From assembly GCF_000191045.1 (NCBI RefSeq), contig NC_015185.1:310001-374000 (forward strand): a stretch of 64,000 bases of DNA, given 5' to 3'. Of the stretch, positions 17,074-26,683 are shown piece after piece. A program made the position numbers and the translations under genes. The notes under the pieces were generated by a model that made no database searches, was not told the DNA's origin, and saw nothing but the letters and a program-made list of their open reading frames with translations. The stretch's first letter is position 1; each line of letters starts with the position of its first letter. This stretch comes from Desulfurobacterium thermolithotrophum DSM 11699. Its GTDB lineage: Bacteria; Aquificota; Aquificia; Desulfurobacteriales; Desulfurobacteriaceae.

Positions 17074-18624
17074 ACTCAACCCTGCATTATGCGAACTACT
17101 ACCTGCTCCCTTACGGGTACCGCAGGATACTTTGTAGAAAAATTCTATGAGTCTAAACTTGACAGGATTACAGAGCTTAACAAATAAAAGCTTTAAGTCT
17201 TCAATCAATCTAAGGGAGTTCTCTCCCACTCTCAATATGTTGTATGCTCCCACAAGGTCTGCATTGAAAAAAGCTCCTGAAACTTTATCCTTTAGCAGTC
17301 CTCTGAACTTCCTTATCGCTTTCCGTAAACTTTTCAGTTGATTTAAAAGCTCTTGAAGTAAAGTTTTATCCTCTTTCTCCTTTGCTTTTAAATACTTTTT
17401 CCCTATCTTTCTGACTTCAAGTATGTCTGCAAACGGTGAAGTCTTTGACGTAAACGCTTCCTCTACTTCAAGAGCTTTTATCCCTACTTCCTCTGCTTTG
17501 TATTTGATTAGTCCTATCAGTCTCCTGAATGGAACTGAAACAAAGTGTTGGTTGTTCTTCTTCCCTATGTTTATTCCATCCTTGCTCTCTGTTGCTCCCT
17601 TCCCTATGTAAAGCTTTTTGTGGTCAGTTGCTTTCAGAATGTCAACCACTTTTCTGCTTATCTTGTGAAAGTCGTTGTCTATCCTTCTTTTTCTGTATGC
17701 TGACAGCTCTTTGAGTATTATGAGCTTCTCTGTAAGAAGCTGTTTTAGGTTCTGTGTTTCTTCCTCTTCTTCTATTTGTGAAAGTTTGTTCCTGATAGTG
17801 TCTATCTCTGACTGGAGCTTAGCTTTTTCTTTGTTGAACCACTGATTGAATGCTTTTATCTCTTTTCCTGAAACTATGAGACTCTCTAAATTCGGATTCG
17901 TGGAAACTAAAGCTATCAGGTTGTTAAGTCCTAAATCTATCCCTGCTGTGTATTCTCCTGTTGTTCTTAATTCCAAAGTTTCTACTTTGTAAACAACGTC
18001 TGCATAAACGTCTGTTCCAAATAGTTTCAGTCTTATGCTCTTAATTTCAAAGTTAAAGTTTTTCGGTAGTTTCACTTTCAGAAATTCCTTGCTGTTAATT
18101 CTGAGTTTTATCAGAATACTATCCTCTAACCGCTCAAATGTGTTTACGTTTAGCTCTACCGAGAAGTTCATTAAAAACTTCAGCTTTTTTGATTTTGGAG
18201 GTTTCGGAGTCCCTTTAAACTTCTTGGGATTCTTCTGATACTCCTTGTATGCTTTCCTGTAATCGTTAAAGCTTTTTACCACACTCCTTATTACCTGCTG
18301 GAGCAGATAGTTGTTGTCAACTTTCCTTTTCTGTTCTTTTAAAGCTTTCAGGAGTCCTGTCAGTTCTTCATCTTTTAAAATGTTTTCCCTCACTTCTTTA
18401 AACTTCCTGAGCTTTCCTTCTTTTTTTGATGAGTATTCTTTATCTGCTATGAGTCCGTAGAGTATTGACTGGTCAGTCGAATAGTATCCGTAAAGCTCTT
18501 TGTATCTCCTGATTAAAATTATCCAGAGGTTTTTAAAGTGTGCAAGGTCAAATAATAGTTTCCTGACTTTCTCTTTTCTATCTTTTCCTGAAATTCTTAT
18601 GCTTAATACTCTACTTGAGAGCAT
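17032..18624 (-). CDS. tnpB: TnpB-like RNA-guided nuclease of IS605 type, zinc-finger-less
   Basis: 530 aa, related to the OrfB/TnpB ancestors of Cas12. RuvC-like motifs are visible: GIDLGLNNLIALVS (RuvC-I Asp, near residue 230), VEEAFTSKTSPFAD (RuvC-II Glu) and FNADLVGAYNIL (RuvC-III Asp). The CxxC...CxxC zinc ribbon normally between RuvC-II and III is missing; that 75-residue stretch has no cysteine and is Lys/Leu-rich. The stop codon lies inside the 62-base palindrome at the 3' end, where TnpB guide (omega) RNAs are usually encoded. Confidence 0.8.
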   Translation of the reverse strand: MLSSRVLSIRISGKDRKEKVRKLLFDLAHFKNLWIILIRRYKELYGYYSTDQSILYGLIADKEYSSKKEGKLRKFKEVRENILKDEELTGLLKALKEQKRKVDNNYLLQQVIRSVVKSFNDYRKAYKEYQKNPKKFKGTPKPPKSKKLKFLMNFSVELNVNTFERLEDSILIKLRINSKEFLKVKLPKNFNFEIKSIRLKLFGTDVYADVVYKVETLELRTTGEYTAGIDLGLNNLIALVSTNPNLESLIVSGKEIKAFNQWFNKEKAKLQSEIDTIRNKLSQIEEEEETQNLKQLLTEKLIILKELSAYRKRRIDNDFHKISRKVVDILKATDHKKLYIGKGATESKDGINIGKKNNQHFVSVPFRRLIGLIKYKAEEVGIKALEVEEAFTSKTSPFADILEVRKIGKKYLKAKEKEDKTLLQELLNQLKSLRKAIRKFRGLLKDKVSGAFFNADLVGAYNILRVGENSLRLIEDLKLLFVKLCNPVKFRLIEFFYKVSCGTRKGAGSSSHNAGLSPFDYQSCGNLTTF

Positions 18625-18666
18625 TTTTTAAAATCTTCCTGATGATTTTCTTACGGCTATAAAAGT

Positions 18667-18693
18667 ATATTGAAAACGGGTGTAGTTCAATAT
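18667..18693. repeat. left-end palindrome of the TnpB element
   Basis: ATATTGAA (18667-18674) and TTCAATAT (18686-18693) are exact inverse complements around an 11-base loop, about 45 bases upstream of the tnpB start. This matches the subterminal hairpins of IS200/IS605 elements. Confidence 0.6.
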
Positions 18694-18781
18694 TTCTATT
18701 ACTTCTCTTGCTTTTATATCCTGAAACATAGTATTTTTGATACATATTATCAAGAGCAACAAAAAAAAATGTGGTTATATG

Positions 18782-20947
18782 TTAATTTAGTTTCAAAAAG
18801 GTTCCTTTTTCTTTTATATTTTCTATAAATCTTTTATAGACTTCATGATTTGAAAGTGTTTCTGCGTTTCCTATAGCTATAAGTTTTCTTTTTGGTCTCG
18901 TTATAGCAACGTTTAATCTTCTTAAATCTTTTAGAAAACCTATCTCTCCTTCATCATTTGATCGAACAAAAGAAATAATGATTACTTCTTTTTCTCTTCC
19001 CTGAAATCCATCCACAGAGTTTACTTCTACTTTTAAATCTTTTTCCAATAAAAGCTGCTTTATAAGCTTTACCTGAGCGGCATAGGGTGTGATTATTCCA
19101 ATGTCTTTTTTGTCAACGCCTATTTTGCAGAGTTCCTCAGCTATTGAAATGGCTATCTTTGCCTCTTCGTAGTTTTCGTATGAGGTAGAACCTTCTGGTT
19201 GAAATTCATAAGCGTTTATATCTGAAGTATCAAGAAAAGCAAGTGGCTCTGAAGGATTAAGTATTTCCTTAAATTTTTCGGGTTCTTTTAGGTCAAAGTC
19301 GGCAAGAGTGTGGTTTTTTACTATTTCTGCTGCTCTTAGTTTCCCTTCGTAAAATTCTCTGTTTGGAAACTCCATTATTTTCTCATTCATTCTGTACTGA
19401 ACCTGAAGCATGGAGGAAAGCTCTGAATGGCTATTTATAAGCCTTTCAAATAAGGTTTTCTCAAGTTCTTTTGCTTCTTCGCTTGTTACAGTTGGTGGAA
19501 GTTGTTTGTGATCTCCAGCAATGTAGAATTTGTCTGCCTTCATTATTGGAATTAGAGTAGAAGGTTCTACTTGTTGACTTCCTTCATCTATAACCGCAAC
19601 ATCAAAATGAAACCCTTCAAGGAGCTCTGATTTAACCATTGAATTTGTTGATATTACAACATCAGCACTTGCAATTATTTGGCGTAAGACAATTGATTCC
19701 ATCTCTTTTAATGCTTTTATTCTAACATCAATTTCATAGTTTGTTAGAATCCAGTTTGCCATAGAACGCATAGTCTTTTTTGGAATTCCCCTAAAGCTTT
19801 TTCCTTTTCTACCAAAGAAAACTATCTCGTCGTCACTCATGCCTCTTCTAAGATGGGGAAGAGGTTTTGTAAATTGTTCTCTCTTTTCTATTAGTTCCCT
19901 TACTCTTTCCCAACCTTCTTTTATTTTCTGTGTCTTTTCATGTTCTTCGTAAAGAGTATAAATAGAAAACTTTTCAAGTTCTTCTAAGACTCTTGCAGGA
20001 TGGCCGATTCTTACAAGTTTTAGTTCTGAATACTTTGAAAGGTTAAGTAAAATGTTGTCTGCTGCGATGTTTGAATCAGCGGTTGCGAGAACTTTGTTTC
20101 CTCTTTTTACAAGCTGAACTATTAGTTCTGTAATAGTACTTGTTTTTCCAGTTCCAGGAGGACCGTGAATAAGGTAAAAGTCTTTAGCTCCAAGTGCCTG
20201 TTTTACAGCATTTATTTGAGTTTTGTTAAGCCTTTTGTCAACAACTTCAAATTCTTCTTTTTCTACTTTTTCAGGCTCTTTAAGCCCAATAATGATGTTT
20301 CTAATTTCTCTTTGTCTTTTTGTGGCGTGACGAAAAGCTTCTAAATTTTCTTCCATTCTTTTAAATGTTACATCGTTTACGTATAGATCAACCCTTACTC
20401 CTTTTTTATAAACCCAATTAGGAGGTCTGTTTTCAAAAGCAACTGTCATTGTTTTTTCAGTAACTCTTACAACTGTTCCAAGAAGTTCACTTTTTAAGGG
20501 ATTTCCTTTACTAACAAGAACTATGTCACCTGTCCCTATCTCCGTTTCTATTGGCTTTTCTCTCCAAAATCTAACAAGATGGAGATGAAACTTAGTTCCT
20601 GCCTTTGTACCTTTTAAGTCAAGAATGGCTCTTCCAAGGAGCTCTCTTTCTCTTCCAGAAAGCTTTCTAATTTCTGCTTCCTGAGCTTCAATTTCTGCTA
20701 TTCTTTCTATATCGATTAAATACTTAAACTTTTCAACATAATTATGGACTGTAACGATTTCTTTTATAGTTTCTTGATTAGGTATTAGTTCTTCGTAAAC
20801 TTTACAAAGTGATTCGTCTTTCAAAAAGACTAAAGTGGATCCGTTTGCAATGTAAACTGACTTTACGTCGTGTTTTCTTAAACCAAGATGTTTTAATTCC
20901 CTTTGAAGTCTTTTTCCTTCAAGGACACCTTCAAGAAGAATTGGCAT
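18782..20947 (-). CDS. superfamily 1B (Upf1/IGHMBP2-like) helicase
   Basis: 721 aa ATP-dependent nucleic-acid helicase. An N-terminal beta-barrel-type accessory region (about 100-200) precedes RecA domain 1, with Walker A GPPGTGKTS at 262-270. Walker B is AVIDEGSQQVEPSTL, followed by AGDHKQLPPTV. RecA domain 2 has VQYRMNEKIMEFPNREFYEGKL, VNSVDGFQGREKEVIIISFVRSN and RRLNVAITRPKRKLIAIGN. Bacterial members are poorly studied. It stands alone and is divergent from murC, with about 80 bases between them. Confidence 0.88.
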   Translation of the reverse strand: MPILLEGVLEGKRLQRELKHLGLRKHDVKSVYIANGSTLVFLKDESLCKVYEELIPNQETIKEIVTVHNYVEKFKYLIDIERIAEIEAQEAEIRKLSGRERELLGRAILDLKGTKAGTKFHLHLVRFWREKPIETEIGTGDIVLVSKGNPLKSELLGTVVRVTEKTMTVAFENRPPNWVYKKGVRVDLYVNDVTFKRMEENLEAFRHATKRQREIRNIIIGLKEPEKVEKEEFEVVDKRLNKTQINAVKQALGAKDFYLIHGPPGTGKTSTITELIVQLVKRGNKVLATADSNIAADNILLNLSKYSELKLVRIGHPARVLEELEKFSIYTLYEEHEKTQKIKEGWERVRELIEKREQFTKPLPHLRRGMSDDEIVFFGRKGKSFRGIPKKTMRSMANWILTNYEIDVRIKALKEMESIVLRQIIASADVVISTNSMVKSELLEGFHFDVAVIDEGSQQVEPSTLIPIMKADKFYIAGDHKQLPPTVTSEEAKELEKTLFERLINSHSELSSMLQVQYRMNEKIMEFPNREFYEGKLRAAEIVKNHTLADFDLKEPEKFKEILNPSEPLAFLDTSDINAYEFQPEGSTSYENYEEAKIAISIAEELCKIGVDKKDIGIITPYAAQVKLIKQLLLEKDLKVEVNSVDGFQGREKEVIIISFVRSNDEGEIGFLKDLRRLNVAITRPKRKLIAIGNAETLSNHEVYKRFIENIKEKGTFLKLN

Positions 20948-21030
20948 AATTTACCCCTAAGTATTTTCTTAACTTGAAAATGTAGGTTTCAATTTCTAAG
21001 ACTGCAATCAAATTTCTTGGAGGCTGGAGC

Positions 21031-22407
21031 TTGATAGGAAAACTAAAAATTCATATTGTTGGAATTGGTGGAATAGGAATGTCAGGGATTGCTCTTATTT
21101 TGAAAGGGCAAGGTTATGAAGTTCAAGGTTCTGATATTAAAGAAAGTTCTATGGTTAAAAAGCTCAGAGAAGAGGGAATAAGAGTTTTTATAGGTCACAA
21201 AGCTGAAAACGTTCACGGTGCAAATTTAGTTATTCACTCTTCGGCAGTAAAGTTTGATAATGTAGAGCTCCAAGAAGCTAAAAATTTGGGAATTCCGGTT
21301 ATTCCAAGAGCAGATATTTTGTCTGACATAATGCGTTTTAAAGAAGGAGTAGCAGTAGCAGGAACTCATGGAAAAACCACTACCAGTTCAATGATAGCAA
21401 CTATCTTTCATATAGCTGGTCTCAAACCTACCATTTTGGTTGGAGGAAGACTTTCTATTCTTGGTGGAGTCAATGCTCAAAGTGGAGATGGAAATTGGCT
21501 TGTGGCAGAAGCTGACGAAAGTGATGGAACTTTCTTAAAACTTACACCTACCTTTTCTGTTATTACGAACATAGATGCTGATCATGTTGACTATTACGGT
21601 TCTTTTGAGAATTTAAAGGAAGCTTTTTTAGACTTTGCTAATAGAGTTTCATTTTATGGAAAAGTTTTTCTTTGTGGAGAATGCCAAAATGTTAAGGAGA
21701 TTGTTGGTAGTATTTACAAAAGAAAATTGATTTATGGATTTAGTGAAAAGTTTGATCTTTATGCAAAAGAAATAGTTCCTGTAGGACTTGGTACGATATT
21801 TGATGTTTACTATAAAAGCAAGAAGCTTGGAAGAGTAAAGCTAAATGTTCCGGGAAAACACAATATTTTGAATGCTCTTGGTGCTATTGGTGTTTCCCTT
21901 GAGGTAGGAGTTTCCTTTAATCAAATTGCAGAAAGTTTAGAGATGTTTAGAAATGCTAATAGAAGAATGGAATTAAAAGGAACGGTCAATGGAATAACCT
22001 TTATTGATGATTATGCACATCATCCTACGGAAATAGAAACTTCTTACAAAGCTTTAAAAAGCTCCTTTCCAGATAGAAGAATTGTTGTTTTATTCCAACC
22101 TCACAGATTTTCAAGAACAAATCTTTTGTGGAAAGAATTTGTTAAAGTTTTAAAGGAAATAGATAATCTTTTCATTTCGGACATCTATCCTGCCGGTGAA
22201 AAACCTATTAAGGGTATTAATGCTAAAAACCTTGCCAGAGAATGCGGTGCTGTTTATTGTGGCTCCCTAAAAAAAGCTTGCAGAACCATTAAATTAGAAC
22301 TAAAACCTGGAGATGTTTTTCTCTCAATGGGTGCTGGAGATGTAACAAAAGCTTTTGAATTAATCACAGGAGAAAAAGATGAGCAAGAAGACTATTTATC
22401 TTTTTGA
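21031..22407 (+). CDS. murC: UDP-N-acetylmuramate--L-alanine ligase
   Basis: Adds L-Ala to UDP-MurNAc in peptidoglycan synthesis. It has 458 aa. An N-terminal Rossmann motif HIVGIGGIGMSGIA is followed by the ATP loop GTHGKTTTSSMIA, EADESDGTFL, NIDADHVDYYG and the C-terminal DDYAHHPTEI. The start codon is TTG at 21031, with GGAGG upstream; no ATG fits the N-terminal Rossmann motif. It overlaps polA by 29 bases, so the two are translationally linked. Confidence 0.95.
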   Translation: MIGKLKIHIVGIGGIGMSGIALILKGQGYEVQGSDIKESSMVKKLREEGIRVFIGHKAENVHGANLVIHSSAVKFDNVELQEAKNLGIPVIPRADILSDIMRFKEGVAVAGTHGKTTTSSMIATIFHIAGLKPTILVGGRLSILGGVNAQSGDGNWLVAEADESDGTFLKLTPTFSVITNIDADHVDYYGSFENLKEAFLDFANRVSFYGKVFLCGECQNVKEIVGSIYKRKLIYGFSEKFDLYAKEIVPVGLGTIFDVYYKSKKLGRVKLNVPGKHNILNALGAIGVSLEVGVSFNQIAESLEMFRNANRRMELKGTVNGITFIDDYAHHPTEIETSYKALKSSFPDRRIVVLFQPHRFSRTNLLWKEFVKVLKEIDNLFISDIYPAGEKPIKGINAKNLARECGAVYCGSLKKACRTIKLELKPGDVFLSMGAGDVTKAFELITGEKDEQEDYLSF

Positions 22408-24895
22408 TGGAACAAGTCTTGCCTATAGAGCTTACTACGCAATAAAGGATCTTACCACAAGCAAAGGCTTTCCTACAAATGCTATATATGGTTTTATAAG
22501 GATGTTCCTAAAACTTTATAAGGATTTTAAACCTAATTATATTGCTGTAGCTTTTGATGTTGGAAAAAAAACATTTAGAAGTAAACTCCTAAAGGAATAC
22601 AAGGCAAATAGAAAACCAACACCAGATAGTTTTAAATTACAACTTCCCTACATAAAAAAATTTTTAGAATGCTTGGGAATAACGATTCTTGAAAAAGAAG
22701 GTTTTGAGGCAGACGATATTCTTGGAACTGCTGCCAAAAAGTTTGCTTCTGAAGGGTATAGAGTTTTTGTGGTTACTCCCGATAAGGATATGAGACAGCT
22801 TATAGATGGAAAAATTTCAGTAATTGCAATAAATAAGACTGGACAAAAAGAAATTTACGATCTTGTAAGTTTTAAGGAAAAGTATGGTATTGAACCTGAA
22901 CAAATTCCAGATTTCTTTGGTCTTGTAGGAGACTCCGTTGATAATATTCCTGGAGTTCCGAGTATAGGGGAAAAGACTGCGCAGAAATTAATTGCAGAGT
23001 TTGGTAATCTTGAAAACTTATATAAAAACCTTTCTAAGTTAACTTCTAAAAGAAGAGAAGTCCTTGAAAAGTTTAAGGAACAAGCTTTCTTAAGCAGAGA
23101 ACTTGCAAAAATAAAAAAGAACGTTCCAATAGAAATTTCCCTTGAAAACCTAAAAGTAAAAGAGCCTCAAGGCAAGTGCCTTGGAGAATTTCTAAAGGAA
23201 CTTGAAATGAGAAGTATAGTTAGCGAGTTAAAGAAACTTTTTCCAAGTATAGATTTTGGGGAATTTGATAAGTTTAAAAAGAGCAAAAAACTTTCAAAGG
23301 AAGAGTTTAAAAGAAAAATCCAGCCAGCTGATTTATTCTCAACTCCAGAAGTTGCTGTTATCCACGATTTTGAAAGAGTTATTGCGATTAATGAAGGATA
23401 TGTAGAAGTAGATTTTAAAGAGATAGAGGAATTTTTACCAGAAAAAGGAAAAATTTATACATTTGATCTAAAATCGCTCTATCACAAAGTTGGAGAAAAA
23501 TTAAGAAACTTTTCATTTATAGATCTTTCAGTTTGTGAATATCTTCTAAATCCTCTTCAAAAAGATTACTCTTCAAAAGATATTCTCAAAAAAAGACTAG
23601 GAGTTGTTAGTCTTGAAGAAGTCAAAGACTATGTTCACTATACATTGGATATTGGAAAGGAAATCCTAAATGAACTTAAAAAAGAAGGTCTTGAAAACCT
23701 TTATGAGTCTATAGAACATCCTTTGACTTTTGTTCTTTACAAAATGGAAAAAAGAGGTGTACTTTTTGATAAAGAGTATTTAGAAAACTTTGGTAAAGAG
23801 CTTGATAGAAAAAGTAAGGAAATAGAAAAGAAAATTTTTGAAATAGCAGGAGAGAAGTTTAACCTTAACTCTCCTAAGCAGCTTTCTAAAATTCTTTTTG
23901 AAAAGCTGAAACTCAAACCTCTTAAAAAAACGAAAAGTGGATATTCAACAGATGTTGAGACGCTTACTGCTTTAGCTTTAAAAGGACACAAAATTGCTGA
24001 ACTTCTTCTTGAATATAGAAAACTAACAAAACTGAACAGTACCTTTGTAAAAGGAATTCTTAAACATATGGATGAAGACGGAAGAGTTCGTACGACTTTC
24101 ATTCAGACTGGAACAGCAACTGGTAGACTCTCAAGTGCAGAACCTAATCTTCAAAACCTTCCTGTTTCAGATGAAATTTCAAAAAAAATTAGATACGCTG
24201 TAACTGCACCTGCTGGATATAACCTTGTCTGGGCTGATTACTCACAAATCGAACTAAGAATTCTAGCTCACCTTTCTCAAGATGAAAAACTTCTTGAAGC
24301 TTATAGAAAAGGTAGGGATATACACACTGAAACTGCTTCTTATCTTTTTGGAATTTCAGCTGAAGAAGTTGACGAAAGACTTAGAAGAATTGCAAAAACT
24401 GTCAACTTTGGAATTATTTACGGAATGAGTCCTCACGGTTTATCAGAACGTCTTGGAATTTCGGTAGAAGAAGCAGAAAAGTACATAGATCGTTACTTTG
24501 AAAAGTTTCCAAAAGTTAAAGAATACATAGAAAATACTTTAAGAGAAGCTTATGAGAAAGGATACGTTAAAACTATCTTTGGCAGGAAAAGACCACTTCC
24601 AGAACTAAAGTCTTCAAACAAAAATATTAGAAGCTTTGGAGAAAGAGCTGCGGTAAATGCAACTATTCAGGGAACAGCTGCTGACATAATGAAACTGGCA
24701 ATGGTAAAGCTTTATAAAAAGCTAGAAAAGCTTGGAGCTTATATGGTTCTTCAGGTTCATGACGAAATAGTAATTGAAGCTTTGGAAGAGAAAACAGAAG
24801 AAATTATGAAAATTGTTAAGGAAACGATGGAAAATGTTGTAGAGTTCTCAGTTCCTCTAACAGTTGACGTAAAAGTTGGAAAACACTGGAGTTAA
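22379..24895 (+). CDS. polA: DNA polymerase I
   Basis: 838 aa. The N-terminal 5'-3' flap nuclease runs to about 290 (YLFDGTSLAYRAYY, EADDILGT, TPDKDMRQL, GVPSIGEKTAQKLI). The middle domain (about 300-440) has the fold position of the 3'-5' exonuclease, but the DxE and later acidic motifs are not visible, so proofreading is probably lost, as in Taq-type enzymes. Polymerase motifs are ADYSQIELRILAHLS (A), RRIAKTVNFGIIYG (B) and QVHDEIVIE (C). The ATG overlaps murC, with AGGAG before it. Confidence 0.95.
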   Translation: MSKKTIYLFDGTSLAYRAYYAIKDLTTSKGFPTNAIYGFIRMFLKLYKDFKPNYIAVAFDVGKKTFRSKLLKEYKANRKPTPDSFKLQLPYIKKFLECLGITILEKEGFEADDILGTAAKKFASEGYRVFVVTPDKDMRQLIDGKISVIAINKTGQKEIYDLVSFKEKYGIEPEQIPDFFGLVGDSVDNIPGVPSIGEKTAQKLIAEFGNLENLYKNLSKLTSKRREVLEKFKEQAFLSRELAKIKKNVPIEISLENLKVKEPQGKCLGEFLKELEMRSIVSELKKLFPSIDFGEFDKFKKSKKLSKEEFKRKIQPADLFSTPEVAVIHDFERVIAINEGYVEVDFKEIEEFLPEKGKIYTFDLKSLYHKVGEKLRNFSFIDLSVCEYLLNPLQKDYSSKDILKKRLGVVSLEEVKDYVHYTLDIGKEILNELKKEGLENLYESIEHPLTFVLYKMEKRGVLFDKEYLENFGKELDRKSKEIEKKIFEIAGEKFNLNSPKQLSKILFEKLKLKPLKKTKSGYSTDVETLTALALKGHKIAELLLEYRKLTKLNSTFVKGILKHMDEDGRVRTTFIQTGTATGRLSSAEPNLQNLPVSDEISKKIRYAVTAPAGYNLVWADYSQIELRILAHLSQDEKLLEAYRKGRDIHTETASYLFGISAEEVDERLRRIAKTVNFGIIYGMSPHGLSERLGISVEEAEKYIDRYFEKFPKVKEYIENTLREAYEKGYVKTIFGRKRPLPELKSSNKNIRSFGERAAVNATIQGTAADIMKLAMVKLYKKLEKLGAYMVLQVHDEIVIEALEEKTEEIMKIVKETMENVVEFSVPLTVDVKVGKHWS

Positions 24896-24897
24896 AG

Positions 24898-25560
24898 GTG
24901 ACTTTTAAAAGATGGAAAAACTTAAGTGAGATAATTCCTGAGGAGATAGAGATTTTTACAGGCTCTTTCGGAAAGAAAGAGTCCATTCTTTTAGAAATGG
25001 AAATATTTGCTAAGAAAAATAAGATACCTATTCTTCTTCCTTCAGCAGCAATAGTTTTAAGACTTCTTGTTTCTCTTACAAAACCCAAGAGAGTTCTTGA
25101 AATAGGAACAGGAATTGGTTACAGCACTTTAAACATTTACTTTGCCCATCCGGAAGCAAAAATTACAACTGTTGATTCAAACAGAAAAAGGAGTGTAGTT
25201 GCAAAGAAATTTTTTAAAAGGGCAGGAATAGAGATTGAAGTTTTAGAAGCAGATGGATTTAAAGTAATTAGAGATTACCTTGCTGAAAATGAAAAGTTTG
25301 ATTTCATATTTATTGATTCTGTAAAATCGGAATATCCATTTTTTAATTTTAAGTTTCAGGCACTTCTTAAAAGTAAAGGAATTGCTGTTTTTGATAATGT
25401 TCTTTTTCGAGGTTACATTGCAGGAAAGACTTTTCATCCAAGATACACAAGAACGGTGGCTCTTTTGAAAAAGTTTCTTTTAGATGTTAGAAAATATCCG
25501 GGTTTTGAAACTTATTTAGTTCCCGTAGGTGATGGATTATTGATCTCTGTTAAAAGATAA
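24898..25560 (+). CDS. SAM-dependent O-methyltransferase-like protein
   Basis: 220 aa class I methyltransferase of the YrrM/caffeoyl-CoA-like (COG4122) type. Motif I is VLEIGTGIGYSTLNIYF with the acidic TTVDSN end of strand 2. FDFIFIDSVKSEYP and IAVFDNVLFRG are the metal-dependent O-methyltransferase segments. The start is GTG two bases after the polA stop, so it belongs to the murC-polA operon. The substrate is unknown; tRNA hydroxyuridine is one known substrate in the family. Confidence 0.82.
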   Translation: MTFKRWKNLSEIIPEEIEIFTGSFGKKESILLEMEIFAKKNKIPILLPSAAIVLRLLVSLTKPKRVLEIGTGIGYSTLNIYFAHPEAKITTVDSNRKRSVVAKKFFKRAGIEIEVLEADGFKVIRDYLAENEKFDFIFIDSVKSEYPFFNFKFQALLKSKGIAVFDNVLFRGYIAGKTFHPRYTRTVALLKKFLLDVRKYPGFETYLVPVGDGLLISVKR

Positions 25561-25622
25561 ATACACTTTTACTTGATAAGTACAGTTTTTTTACTTATAA
25601 GAACTAAGTAATTGTTTATTAT

Positions 25623-26597
25623 TTAAAGAACTGAGAGTGTTTGAAAAATCATCCAGACAAAGAACAAAACTCCCATGTTAAAGAGGATAAACTTAGCTAA
25701 AACAAACAGTTGAGCTATATGAAAGCTCTTTGTTTTCTCGTAACTTCCAACATCCTGCTTAACTTCTCCAAAAATACTCTCTATCAGTCCTCTAAACCTG
25801 TAAATTTCATCAGATTCTAAAAGCTCTTTGCATTTAAGCCTAATCTCAGATTTAATTCCCTTCCTTAATGTTTCTCTCACCTTTATGTAAGGCTTTAAGC
25901 CTACTAACAGAACAAGCTCAATAAACTTAATGCTGTCATAAGCTTTGTCTCCTAAAAATGGCTTTCCTTTCAAAGCTCTCCATATAAATCCCCTTTCGTT
26001 TAACCACCTAACTATTTTCTCTCCAAGTTTCACTTCCGAAGCGTAACTCTCTCCAGGTAATGCAGTAAGAATGAACCTTTTTCCATCTTTTAGATGAACG
26101 CTTAATACAACAACTTTAACGTGGCTTTTTACCTCCTTTATCTCTTTGCCTCTTAGAATTTTCAATGGATAAATCTCATTGTATTTGAAGCCAGTTCCAT
26201 CTATTATCAGAAATCTTAGTTCTTTATGATACTTCCCTAAGAGTCTTCGAGAGACAAAGTTCAGAAAATCTACAAGGAGAATGGAAGGTAGTTGCTTGAG
26301 TCGGTAATAATAGGTTGAAAAATCAGGAATATTCTCTCTTCCAAATATCTGAACTGCCAAATATTCAAGGTCTCTGAATGATAGGTTCCAGGCTACTTGG
26401 AGGAAAAGAAGGGTAAGAATTATCTCGTCAGGGTATTTCTTGGGTCTTCCTCTTTTGGTTTTAAAAGGATATAAATATACCAGTACAGCCTGTCCTCTCC
26501 GGTTCATGTATGTTTTTGATAGGTTGAGTACTTTGTGGGAATTTAGTCTTTTCGCTTTCATACCGGAGAGGATAGGCTTTTTTCTTAATTTTGGCAA
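25623..26597 (-). CDS. DDE transposase, IS4/IS5 superfamily, copy A
   Basis: 324 aa. The likely DDE triad is Asp in LIIDGTGFKYNE, Asp in FLGDKAYDS and Glu in RFRGLIESIFGEVKQ. It starts with TTG a few bases inside the inverted repeat. The element has no stop codon in this frame; translation reads through the end and stops in the target duplication (final residues SVL). The protein is nearly identical to the copy at 51920-52900. Confidence 0.88.
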   Translation of the reverse strand: MPKLRKKPILSGMKAKRLNSHKVLNLSKTYMNRRGQAVLVYLYPFKTKRGRPKKYPDEIILTLLFLQVAWNLSFRDLEYLAVQIFGRENIPDFSTYYYRLKQLPSILLVDFLNFVSRRLLGKYHKELRFLIIDGTGFKYNEIYPLKILRGKEIKEVKSHVKVVVLSVHLKDGKRFILTALPGESYASEVKLGEKIVRWLNERGFIWRALKGKPFLGDKAYDSIKFIELVLLVGLKPYIKVRETLRKGIKSEIRLKCKELLESDEIYRFRGLIESIFGEVKQDVGSYEKTKSFHIAQLFVLAKFILFNMGVLFFVWMIFQTLSVL

Positions 26598-26612
26598 TTT
26601 TCAAACACCCTC
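25633..26612 (-). mobile_element. IS4/IS5-superfamily insertion sequence, copy A
   Basis: 980 bp with terminal inverted repeats GAG(A/G)GTGTTTGAAAA. It is flanked by an 11-bp direct repeat TTTAAAGAACT at 25622-25632 and 26613-26623, which reads as a target-site duplication. A copy of the same length lies at 51905-52884. The right duplication ends on the first base of the TTGACA box of the cytochrome operon. Confidence 0.88.
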
Positions 26613-26622
26613 TTTAAAGAAC

Positions 26623-26652
26623 TTGACATTGGAATTTTATTTATAGTAATAT
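26623..26652 (+). promoter_or_regulatory. promoter of the multihaem cytochrome operon
   Basis: TTGACA (26623-26628) and TAATAT (26647-26652) with 18 bases between, about 30 bases before the first start codon. The IS copy A target duplication overlaps the first T of the -35 box. The core promoter is therefore intact but everything upstream of it has been replaced by IS sequence. Confidence 0.65.
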
Positions 26653-26683
26653 CCACATACCGTTTTTTAGAGAGGGATAGAAC

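Larger units (their letters stand above)
17012..18693 (-). mobile_element. IS605-type element with TnpB only (no TnpA)
   Basis: An orphan tnpB gene is bounded by palindromic ends. On the left is an 8-bp palindrome, ATATTGAA/TTCAATAT (18667-18693). On the right is a 15-bp perfect inverted repeat (17012-17026 and 17059-17073). No Y1 transposase TnpA is present in the window. Exact ends are uncertain because IS605 elements make no target duplication. Confidence 0.6.
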
